Made by a program: the position numbers and the translations under genes
The notes under the pieces: model-generated
Told to the model about the DNA's origin: nothing
The model's database searches: none
Seen by the model: only the letters and a program-made list of their open reading frames with translations
NCBI RefSeq assembly: GCF_029227915.1
Contig: NC_079878.1
Coordinates: 3,598,001 to 3,662,000 of the forward strand
Length of the DNA: 64,000 nt
Direction of reading: 5' to 3'
From: Hydractinia symbiolongicarpus
Taxonomy: Eukaryota > Cnidaria > Hydrozoa > Anthoathecata > Hydractiniidae
In this document: in pieces, positions 48,410 to 60,400 of the stretch
Position numbering within the stretch: position 1 is the first letter of the stretch
Layout: every line of letters begins with the position of its first letter

Positions 48410-49225
48410 AAAACGCATGGGACTTGTAGTTTACAAAAAGGTTTTCATTTTTGATAAGACTCTGAATAAAAGAAGTTTAATCGCCGGCAAACGAAAACCT
48501 GCGATTTCCCGTAAATCCCGGACTCGGCCCGTATAGTCAAAAGTATACAAAGAAAGTACCCAGGGAGTAAACTCATTTCCCGAACGATTGTTTAAATTAT
48601 TATTTCACCACTAAAGCCCATGAGACTTGTAGTTTTTAGAAATGTTTTCATTTTTGATGAGACGGTGAATAAAAGAAGTTTAATCGCCGGCAAACGAAAA
48701 CCCGCCATTTCCCGTAAACCCCGGACTCGGCCTGTATAGTCAAAAGTATACAAAGAAAGTACCCAGGGAGTAAACTCATTTCCGGAACGATTTTTTAAAT
48801 TATTTTTTCACCACTAAAACGCATGGGACTTGTAGTTTACAAAAATGTTTTCATTTTTGATAAGACTCTGAATAAAAGAAGTTTAATCGCCGGCAAACGA
48901 AAACCTGCGATTTCCCGTAAATCCCGGACTCGGCCCGTATAGTCAAAAGTATACAAAGAAAGTACCCAGGGAGTAAACTCATTTCCCGAACGATTTTTTA
49001 AATTATTATTTCACCACTAAAGCCCATGAGACTTGTAGTTTTTAGAAATGTTTTCATTTTTGATGAGACGCTGAATAAAAGACGTTTAATCGCCGGCAAA
49101 CGAAAACCCGCGACTTCCCGTAAATCCCGGATTCGGGCCGTATAGTCAAAAATATACAAAGAAAGTACCCAGGGAGTAAACTCATTTCCCGAACGATTTT
49201 TTAAATTATTTTTTCACCACTAAAA
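48410..49225 (+). repeat. 406-bp dimer repeat with 'gataagactctg' monomers
   Basis: 'gataagactctg' occurs at 48453 and 48859, exactly two monomers apart. Each is followed by the same 'aaacctgcgatttcccg' and 'cccatgagac' sequence. The same pairing is found earlier near 45983. Confidence 0.75.
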
Positions 49226-51691
49226 CGCATGAGACTTGTAGTTTTCAGAAATGTTTTCATTTTTGATGAGACGCTTAATGAAAGTGGTTTAATCGCCGGC
49301 AAACGAAAACCCGCGATTTCCCGTAAATCCCGGGCTTGGCCCGTATAGTCGAATGCATACAAAGAAATTACCCAGGAAGTAAACTCATTTCCCTAACGAT
49401 TTTTTAAATTATTATTTAACCACTAAAGCCCATGAGACTTGTAGTTTTTAAAAATGTTTTCATTTTTGATGAGACGCTGAATAAAAGAAGTTTAATCGCC
49501 GGCAAACGAAAACCCGCCATTTCCCGTAAACCCCGGACTCGGCCCGTATAGTCAAAAGAATACAAAGAAAGTACCCAGGGAGTAAACTCATTTCCCGAAC
49601 GATTTTTTAAATTATTTTTTCACCACCAAAGCGCATGGGACTTGTAGTTTTTAAAAATGTTTTCATTTTTGATGAGACGCTGAATAAAAGAAGTTTAATC
49701 ACCGGCAAACGAAAACCTGCGATTTCCCGTAAATCCCGGACTCGGCCCGTATAGTCGAATGTATACAAAGAAAGTACCCTGTGAGTAAACTCATTTCCAA
49801 AATGATTTTTTAAAGTACCTTTTCACCACTAAAACGCATGAGACTTGTAGTTTTCAAAAATGTTTTCATTTTTGATGAGACGCTGAAAAAACGAAGTTTA
49901 ATTGCCGGCAAACGAAAACCCGCCATTTCCCGTAAAACCCGGACTCGGCCCATATAGTCAAAAGTATACAAAGAAAGTACCCGGGGAGTAAACTCATTTC
50001 CCATGTATACAAAGAACGTACTCTGTGATTAAACTCATTTCCAAAACGATTTTTTAAATTACTTTTTCACCACTAAAACGCATGAGACTTGTAGTTTTCA
50101 AAAATGTTTTCATTTTTGGTGAGACGCTTATTAAAAGAAGTTTAATCGCCGGCAAACGAAAACCCGCCATTTCCCGTAAATCCCGGACTGGGCCCGTATA
50201 GTCAAAAGTATACAAAGAAAGTACCCAAGGAGTAAACTCATTTCCCGAACGATTTTTTAAATTATTTTTTCACCACTAAAACGCATGAGACTTGTAGTTT
50301 TCAAAAGTGTTTTCATTTTTGATGAGACGCTGAATAAAAGAGGTTTAATCGCCGGCAAACGAAAACCCGCGATTTCCCGTAAATCCCGGACTCGGCCCGT
50401 ATAGTCAAAAGTATACAAAGAAGGTACCCAGAGAGTAAACTCATTTCCCGAACGATTTTTTAAATTATTTTTTCACCACTAAAACGCATGGGACTTGTAC
50501 TTTACAAAAATGTTTTCATTTTTGATGAGACTCTGAATAAAAGAAGTTTAATCGTCGGCAAACGAAAACCTGCGATTTCCCGTAAATCCCGGACTCGGCC
50601 CGTATAGTCAAAAGTATACAAAGAAAGTACCCAGGGAGTAAACTCATTTCCCGAACGATTTTTTAAATTATTATTTCACCACTAAAGCCCATGAGACTTG
50701 TAGTTTTTAGAAATGTTTTCATTTTTGATGAGACGCGGAATAAAAGAAGTTTAATCGCCGGCAAACGAAAACCCGCGACTTCCCGTAAATCCCGGATTCG
50801 GGCCGTATAGTCAAAAGTATACAAAGAAAGTACCCAGGGAGTAAACTCATTTCCCGAACGATTTTTTAAATTATTTTTTTACCACTAAAACGCATGAGAC
50901 TTGTAGTTTTCAGAAATGTTTTCATTTTTGATGAGACGCTTAATGAAATTGGTTTAATCGCCGGCAAACGAAAACCCGCGATTTCCCGTAAATCCCGGGC
51001 TTGGCCCGTATAGTCGAATGCATACAAAGAAAGTACCCAGGAAGTAAACTCATTTCCCGAACGATTTTTTAAATTATTATTTAACCACTAAAGCCCATGA
51101 GACTTGTAGTTTTTAAAAATGATTTCATTTTTGATGAGACGCTGAATAAAAGAAGTTTAATCAGCGGCACACGAAAACCCGCGACTTCCCGTAAAACCCG
51201 GACTCGGGCGTATAGTCAAAAGTATACAAGGAAAATACCCAGGGAGTAAACTCATTTCTCGAACGATTTTTTAAATTATTTTTTCACCACTAAAACGCAT
51301 AAGACTTGTAGTTTTCAGAAATGTTTTCATTTTTGATGAGACGCTTAATGAAAGTGGTTTAATCGCCGGCAAACGAAAACCCGCGATTTCCCGTAAATCC
51401 CGGGCTTGGCCCGTATAGTCGAATGCATACAAAGAAAGTACCCAGGGAGTAAACTCATTTCCCGAACGATTTTTTAAATTATTATTTAACCACTAAACCC
51501 CATGAGACTTGTAGTTTTTAAAAATGTTTTCATTTTTGATGAGACGCTGAATAAAAGAAGTTTAATCGCCGGCAAACGAAAACCCGCGACTTCCCGTAAA
51601 TCCCCGACTCGGCCCGTATAGTTAAAAGTATACAAAGAAAGTACCCAGGGAGTAAACTCATTTCCCGAACAATTTTTTAAAGTATCTTTTC

Positions 51692-54600
51692 ACCACTAAA
51701 ACGCATGAGACTTGTAGTTTTCAAAAATGTTTTCATTTTTGATGAGACGCTGAAAAAAAGAAGTTTAATTGCCGGCAAACGAAAACCCGCCATTTCCCGT
51801 AAACCCCGGACTCGGCCCGTATAGTCAAAAGTATACAAAGAAAGTACCCAGGGAGTAAACTCATTTCCCGAACGATTTTTTATGTTATTTTTTCACCACT
51901 AAAACGCATGAGACTTGTAGTTTTTAAAATTGGTTTCATTTTTGATGGGACGCTGAATAAAAGAAGCTTAATCGCCGGCACACGAAAACCCGCGATTTCC
52001 CGTAAACCCCGGACTCGGCCCGTATAGTCAAAAGTATACAAAGAAAGTACCCAGGGAGTAAACTCATTTCCCGAACGATTTTTTAAATTATTATTTCACC
52101 ACTAAAGCGCATGGGACTTGTAGTTTACAAAAATGTTTTCATTTTTGATGAGACGCTGAATAAAAGAAGTTTAATCGCCGGCAAACGAAAACCTGCGATT
52201 TCCCGTAAATTCCGGACTCGGCCCGTATAGTCAAAAGTATACAAAGAAAGTACCCAGGGAGTAAACTCATTTCCCGAACGATTTTTTAAATTATTATTTC
52301 ACCACTAAAGCCCATGAGACTTGTAGTTTTTAAAAATGTTTTCATTTTTGATGAGACGCTGAATAAAAGAAGTTTAATCAGCGGCAAACGAAAACCCGCG
52401 ACTTCCCGTAAAACCCGGACTCGGGCGTATAGTCAAAAGTATACAAGGAAAATACCCAGGGAGTAAACTCATTTCCCGAACGATTTTTTAAATTATTTTT
52501 TCACCACTAAAACGCATAAGACTTGTAGTTTTCAGAAATGTTTTCATTTTTGATGAGACGCTTAATGAAAGTGGTTTAATCGCCGGCAAACGAAAACCCG
52601 CGATTTCCCGTAAATCCCGGGCTTGGCCCGTATAGTCGAATGCATACAAAGAAAGTACCCAGGGAGTAAACTCATTTCCCGAACGATTTTTTAAATTATT
52701 ATTTAACCACTAAACCCCATGAGACTTGTAGTTTTTAAAAATGTTTTCATTTTTGATGAGACGCTGAATAAAAGAAGTTTAATCGCCGGCAAACGAAAAC
52801 CCGCGACTTCCCGTAAATCCCCGACTCGGCCCGTATAGTCAAAAGTATACAAAGAAAGTACCCAGGGAGTAAACTCATTTCCCGAACAATTTTTTAAATT
52901 ATTTTTTCACCACTAAAACGCATGAGACCTGTAGTTTTCAGAATTGTTTTCATTTTTGATGAGACGCTTAATGAAAGTGGTTTCATCGCCGGCAAACGAA
53001 AACCCGCGATTTCCCGTAAATCCCAGGCTTGGCCCGTATAGTCGAATGTATACAAAGAAAGTACCCTGTGAGTAAACTCATTTCCAAAACGATTTTTTAA
53101 AGTATCTTTTCACCACTAAAACGCATGAGACTTGTAGTTTTCAAAAATGTTTTCATTTTTGATGAGACGCTGAAAAAAAGAAGTTTAATTGCCGGCAAAC
53201 GAAAACCCGCCATTTCCCGTAAACCCCGGACTCGGCCCATATAGTCAAAAGTATACAAAGAAAGTACCCGGGGAGTAAACTCATTTCCCATGTATACAAA
53301 GAAAGTACCCTGTGATTAAACTCATTTCCAAAACGATATTTTAAATTATTTTTTCACCACTAAAACGCATGAGACTTGTATTTTTAAAAAATGTTTTCAT
53401 TTTTGGTGAGACGCTTATTAAAAGAAGTTTAATCGCCGGCAAACGAAAACCCGCCATTTCCCGTAAACCCCGGACTCGGCCCGTATAGTCAAAAGTATAC
53501 AAAGAAAGTACCCAGGGAGTAAACTCATTTCCCGAACGATTTTTTATATTATTTTTTCACCACTAAAACGCATGAGACTTGTAGTTTTTAAAATTGTTTT
53601 CATTTTTGATGGGACGCTGAATAAAAGAAGCTTAATCGCCGGCACACGAAAACCCGCGATTTCCCGTAAATCCCGGACTGGGCCCGTATAGTCAAAAGTA
53701 TACAAAGAAAGTACCCAGGGAGTAAACTCATTTCCCGAACGATTTTTTAAATTATTTTTTCACCACTAAAACGCATGAGACTTGTAGTTTTCAAAAATGT
53801 TTTCATTTTTGATGAGACGCTGAAAAAAAGAAGTTTAATTGCCGGCAAACGAAAACCCGCCATTTCCCGTAAACCCCGGACTCGGCCCGTATAGTCAAAA
53901 GTATACAAAGAAAGTACCCAGGGAGTAAACTCATTTCCCGAACGATTTTTTATGTTATTTTTTCACCACTAAAACGCATGAGACTTGTAGTTTTTAAAAT
54001 TGGTTTCATTTTTGATGGGACGCTGAATAAAAGAAGCTTAATCGCCGGCACACGAAAACCCGCGATTTCCCGTAAACCCCGGACTCGGCCCGTATAGTCA
54101 AAAGTATACAAAGAAAGTACCCAGGGAGTAAACTCATTTCCCGAACGATTTTTTAAATTATTATTTCACCACTAAAGCGCATGGGACTTGTAGTTTACAA
54201 AAATGTTTTCATTTTTGATGAGACGCTGAATAAAAGAAGTTTAATCGCCGGCAAACGAAAACCTGCGATTTCCCGTAAATTCCGGACTCGGCCCGTATAG
54301 TCAAAAGTATACAAAGAAAGTACCCAGGGAGTAAACTCATTTCCCGAACGATTTTTTAAATTATTATTTCACCACTAAAGCCCATGAGACTTGTAGTTTT
54401 TAAAAATGTTTTCATTTTTGATGAGACGCTGAATAAAAGAAGTTTAATCAGCGGCAAACGAAAACCCGCGACTTCCCGTAAAACCCGGACTCGGGCGTAT
54501 AGTCAAAAGTATACAAGGAAAATACCCAGGGAGTAAACTCATTTCCCGAACGATTTTTTAAATTATTTTTTCACCACTAAAACGCATAAGACTTGTAGTT

Positions 54601-55831
54601 TTCAGAAATGTTTTCATTTTTGATGAGACGCTTAATGAAAGTGGTTTAATCGCCGGCAAACGAAAACCCGCGATTTCCCGTAAATCCCGGGCTTGGCCCG
54701 TATAGTCGAATGCATACAAAGAAAGTACCCAGGGAGTAAACTCATTTCCCGAACGATTTTTTAAATTATTATTTAACCACTAAACCCCATGAGACTTGTA
54801 GTTTTTAAAAATGTTTTCATTTTTGATGAGACGCTGAATAAAAGAAGTTTAATCGCCGGCAAACGAAAACCCGCGACTTCCCGTAAATCCCCGACTCGGC
54901 CCGTATAGTCAAAAGTATACAAAGAAAGTACCCAGGGAGTAAACTCATTTCCCGAACAATTTTTTAAATTATTTTTTCACCACTAAAACGCATGAGACCT
55001 GTAGTTTTCAGAATTGTTTTCATTTTTGATGAGACGCTTAATGAAAGTGGTTTCATCGCCGGCAAACGAAAACCCGCGATTTCCCGTAAATCCCAGGCTT
55101 GGCCCGTATAGTCGAATGTATACAAAGAAAGTACCCTGTGAGTAAACTCATTTCCAAAACGATTTTTTAAAGTATCTTTTCACCACTAAAACGCATGAGA
55201 CTTGTAGTTTTCAAAAATGTTTTCATTTTTGATGAGACGCTGAAAAAAAGAAGTTTAATTGCCGGCAAACGAAAACCCGCCATTTCCCGTAAACCCCGGA
55301 CTCGGCCCATATAGTCAAAAGTATACAAAGAAAGTACCCGGGGAGTAAACTCATTTCCCATGTATACAAAGAAAGTACCCTGTGATTAAACTCATTTCCA
55401 AAACGATATTTTAAATTATTTTTTCACCACTAAAACGCATGAGACTTGTATTTTTAAAAAATGTTTTCATTTTTGGTGAGACGCTTATTAAAAGAAGTTT
55501 AATCGCCGGCAAACGAAAACCCGCCATTTCCCGTAAACCCCGGACTCGGCCCGTATAGTCAAAAGTATACAAAGAAAGTACCCAGGGAGTAAACTCATTT
55601 CCCGAACGATTTTTTATATTATTTTTTCACCACTAAAACGCATGAGACTTGTAGTTTTTAAAATTGTTTTCATTTTTGATGGGACGCTGAATAAAAGAAG
55701 CTTAATCGCCGGCACACGAAAACCCGCGATTTCCCGTAAATCCCGGACTGGGCCCGTATAGTCAAAAGTATACAAAGAAAGTACCCAGGGAGTAAACTCA
55801 TTTCCCGAACGATTTTTTAAATTATTTTTTC
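51692..55831 (+). repeat. 2,070-bp tandem duplication, two copies
   Basis: The copies are about 51692-53761 and 53762-55831. 'gattttttatgttatt' lies near 51875 and 53945, 'ttaatcagcggc' near 52375 and 54445, and the long-monomer junction near 53290 and 55360. All are 2,070 bp apart. The length is 10 x 203 + 41 less one base. The copies appear essentially identical and separate at about 55866 ('tcaaaaatg' against 'tcaaaagtg'). Confidence 0.9.
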
Positions 55832-56828
55832 ACCACTAAAACGCATGAGACTTGTAGTTTTCAAAAGTGTTTTCATTTTTGATGAGACGCTGAATAAAAG
55901 AAGTTTAATCGCCGGCAAACGAAAACCCGCCATTTCCCGTAAACCCCGGACTCGGCCCGTATAGTCAAAAGTATACAAAGAAAGTACCCAGGGAGTAAAC
56001 TTATTTCCCGAACGATTTTTTAAATTATTTTTTCACCACTAAAACGCATGGGACTTGTAGTTTACAAAAATGTTTTCATTTTTGATAAGACTCTGAATAA
56101 AAGAAGTTTAATTGCCGGCAAACGAAAACCTGCGATTTCCCGTAAATCCCGGACTCGGCCCGTATAGTCAAAAGTATACAAAGAAAGTACCCAGGGAGTA
56201 AACTCATTTCCCGAACGATTTTTTATATTATTTTTTCACCACTAAAACGCATGAGACTTGTAGTTTTTAAAATTGTTTTCATTTTTGATGGGACGCTGAA
56301 TAAAAGAAGCTTAATCGCCGGCACACGAAAACCCGCGATTTCCCGTAAATCCCGGACTGGGCCCGTATAGTCAAAAGTATACAAAGAAAGTACCCAGGGA
56401 GTAAACTCATTTCCCGAACGATTTTTTAAATTATTTTTTCACCACTAAAACGCATGAGACTTGTAGTTTTCAAAAGTGTTTTCATTTTTGATGAGACGCT
56501 GAATAAAAGAAGTTTAATCGCCGGCAAACGAAAACCCGCCATTTCCCGTAAACCCCGGACTCGGCCCGTATAGTCAAAAGTATACAAAGAAAGTACCCAG
56601 GGAGTAAACTTATTTCCCGAACGATTTTTTAAATTATTTTTTCACCACTAAAACGCATGGGACTTGTAGTTTACAAAAATGTTTTCATTTTTGATAAGAC
56701 TCTGAATAAAAGAAGTTTAATTGCCGGCAAACGAAAACCTGCGATTTCCCGTAAATCCCGGACTCGGCCCGTATAGTCAAAAGTATACAAAGAAAGTACC
56801 CAGGGAGTAAACTCATTTCCCGAACGAT
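55611..56828 (+). repeat. 609-bp trimer duplication
   Basis: 'gataagactctg' at 56084 and 56693, and the private variant 'taaacttatttcccg' at about 55997 and 56606, are each 609 bp apart. A trimer of G, N and 'gataag' monomers has been duplicated in tandem. Confidence 0.85.
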
Positions 56829-57419
56829 TTTTTAAATTATTATTTCACCACTAAAGCCCATGAGACTTGTAGTTTTCAGAAATGTTTTCATTTTTGATGA
56901 GACGCTTAATGAAAGTGGTTTAATCGCCGGCAAACGAAAACCCGCGATTTCCTGTAAATCCCGGGCTTGGCCCGTATAGTCGAATGCATACAAAGAAAGT
57001 ACCCAGGGAGTAAACTCATTTCCCGAACGATTTTTTAAATTATTATTTAACCACTAAACCCCATGAGACTTGTAGTTTTTAAAAATGTTTTCATTTTTGA
57101 TGAGACGCTGAATAAAAGAAGTTTAATCGCCGGCAAACGAAAACCCGCGACTTCCCGTGAATCCCCGACTCGGCCCGTATAGTCAAAAGTATACAAAGAA
57201 AGTACCCAGGGAGTAAACTCATTTCCCGAACAATTTTTTAAATTATTTTTCACCACTAAAACGCATGAGACCTGTAGTTTTCAGAATTGTTTTCATTTTT
57301 GATGAGACGCTTAATGAAAGTGGTTTCATCGCCGGCAAACGAAAACCCGCCATTTCCCGTAAACCCCGGACTCGGCCCGTATAGTCAAAAGTATACAAAG
57401 AAAGTACCCAGGGAGTAAA

Positions 57420-60400
57420 CTCATTTCCCGAACGATTTTTTAAATTATTTTTTCACCACTAAAACGCATGAGACTTGTAGTTTTCAAAAGTGTTTTCATT
57501 TTTGATGAGACGCTGAATAAAAGAAGTTTAATCGCCGGCAAACGAAAACCCGCCATTTCCCGTAAACCCCGGACTCGGCCCGTATAGTCAAAAGTATACA
57601 AAGAAAGTACCCAGGGAGTAAACTCATTTCCCGAACGATTTTTTAAATTATTTTTTCACCACTAAAACGCATGGGACTTGTAGTTTACAAAAATGTTTTC
57701 ATTTTTGATAAGACTCTGAATAAAAGAAGTTTAATCGCCGGCAAACAAAAACCTGCGATTTCCCGTAAATCCCGGACTCGGCCCGTATAGTCAAAAGTAT
57801 ACAAAGAAAGTACCCAGGGAGTAAACTCATTTCCCGAACGATTTTTTAAATTATTATTTCACCACTAAAGCCCATGAGACTTGTAGTTTTTAGAAATGTT
57901 TTCATTTTTGATGAGACGCTGAATAAAAGAAGTTTAATCGCCGGCAAACGAAAACCCGCGACTTCCCGTAAATCCCGGATTCGGGCCGTATAGTCAAAAG
58001 TATACAAAGAAAGTACCCAGGGAGTAAACTCATTTCCCGAACGATTTTTTAAATTATTTTTTCACCACTAAAGCGCACGAGACTTGTAGTTTTCAGAAAT
58101 GTTTTCATTTTTGATGAGACGCTTAATGAAAGTGGTTTAATCGCCGGCAAACGAAAACCCGCGATTTCCCGTAAATCCCGGGCTTGGCCCGTATAGTCGA
58201 ATGCATACAAAGAAATTACCCAGGAAGTAAACTCATTTCCCGAACGATTTTTTAAATTATTATTTAACCACTAAAGCCCATGAGACTTGTAGTTTTTAAA
58301 AATGTTTTCATTTTTGATGAGACGCTGAATAAAAGAAGTTTAATCGCCGGCAAACGAAAACCCGCCATTTCCCGTAAACCCCGGACTCGGCCCGTATAGT
58401 CAAAAGAATACAAAGAAAGTACCCAGGGAGTAAACTCATTTCCCGAACGATTTTTTAAATTATTTTTTCACCACTAAAGCGCATGGGACTTGTAGTTTAC
58501 AAAAATGTTTTCATTTTTGCTGAGACGCTGAATAAAAGAAGTTTAATCGCCGGCAAACGAAAACCTGCGATTTCCCGTAAATCCCGGACTCGGCCCGTAT
58601 AGTCAAAAGTATACAAAGAAAGTACCCAGGGAGTAAACTCATTTCTCGAACGATTTTTTAAATTATTATTTCACCACTAAAGCCCATGAGACTTGTAGTT
58701 TTTAAAAATGTTTTCATTTTTGATGAGACGCTGAATAAAAGAAGTTTAATCACCGGCAAACAAAAACCCGCGACTTCCCGTAAAACCCGGGCTTGGCCCG
58801 TATAGTCGAATGTATACAAAGAAAGTACCCTGTGAGTAAACTCATTTCCAAAATGATTTTTTAAAGTACCTTTTCACCACTAAAACGCATGAGACTTGTA
58901 GTTTTCAAAAATGTTTTCATTTTTGATGAGACGCTGAAAAAACGAATTTTAATTGCCGGCAAACGAAAACCCGCCCTTTCCCGTAAACCCCGGACTCGGC
59001 CCATATAGTCAAAAGTATACAAAGAAAGTACCCGGGGAGTAAACTCACTTCCCATGTATACAAAGAAAGTACCCTGTGATTAAACTCATTTCCAAAACGA
59101 TTTTTTAAATTACTTTTTCATCACTAAAACGCATGAGACTTGTAGTTTTCAAAAATGTTTTCATTTTTCGTGAGACGCTTATTAAAAGAAGTTTAATCGC
59201 CGGCAAACGAAAACCCGCCATTTCCCGTAAACCCCGGACTCGGCCCGTATAGTCAAAAGTATACAAAGAAAGTACCCAGGGAGTAAACTCATTTCCCGAA
59301 CGATTTTTTATATTATTTTTTCACCACTAAAACGCATGAGACTTGTAGTTTTTAAAAATGTTTTCATTTTTGATGGGACGCTGAATAAAAGAAGCTTAAT
59401 CGCCGGCACACGAAAACCTGCGATTTCCCGTAAATCCCGGACTGGGCCCGTATAGTCAAAAGTATACAAAGAAAGTACCCAGGGAGTAAACTCATTTCCC
59501 GAACGATTTTTTAAATTATTTTTTCACCACTAAAACGCATGAGACTTGTAGTTTTCAAAAGTGTTTTCATGTTTGATGAGACGCTGAATAAAAGAGGTTT
59601 AATCGCCGGCAAACGAAAACCCGCGATTTCCCGTAAATCCCGGACTCGGCCCGTATAGTCAAAAGTATACAAAGAAGGTACCCAGAGAGTAAACTCATTT
59701 CCCGAACGATTTTTTAAATTATTTTTTCACCACTAAAGCGCATGGGACTTGTAGTTTACAAAAATGTTTTCATTTTTGATGAGACGCTGAATAAAAGAAG
59801 TTTAATCGCCGGCAAACGAAAACCTGCGATTTCCCGTAAATCCCGGACTCGGCCCGTATAGTCAAAAGTATACAAAGAAAGTACCCAGGGAGTAAACTCA
59901 TTTCCCGAACGATTTTTTAAATTATTATTTCACCACTAAAGCCCATGAGACTTGTAGTTTTTAAAAATGTTTTCATTTTTGATGAGACGCTGAATAAAAG
60001 AACTTTAATCACCGGCAAACGAAAACCCGCGACTTCCCGTAAAACCCAGGCTTGGCCCGTATAGTCGAATGTATACAAAGAAAGTACCCTGTGAGTAAAC
60101 TCATTTCCAAAATGATTTTTTAAAGTACCTTTTCACCACTAAAACGCATGAGACTTGTAGTTTTCAAAAATGTTTTTATTTTTGATGAGACGCTGAAAAA
60201 AAGAAGTTTAATTGCCGGCAAACGAAAACCCGCCATTTCCCGTAAACCCCGGACTCGGCCCATATTGTCAAAAGTATACAAAGAAAGTACCCGGGGAGTA
60301 AACTCATTTCCCATGTATACAAAGAAAGTACCCTGTGATTAAACTCATTTCCAAAACGATATTTTAAATTATTTTTTCACCACTAAAACGCATGAGACTT

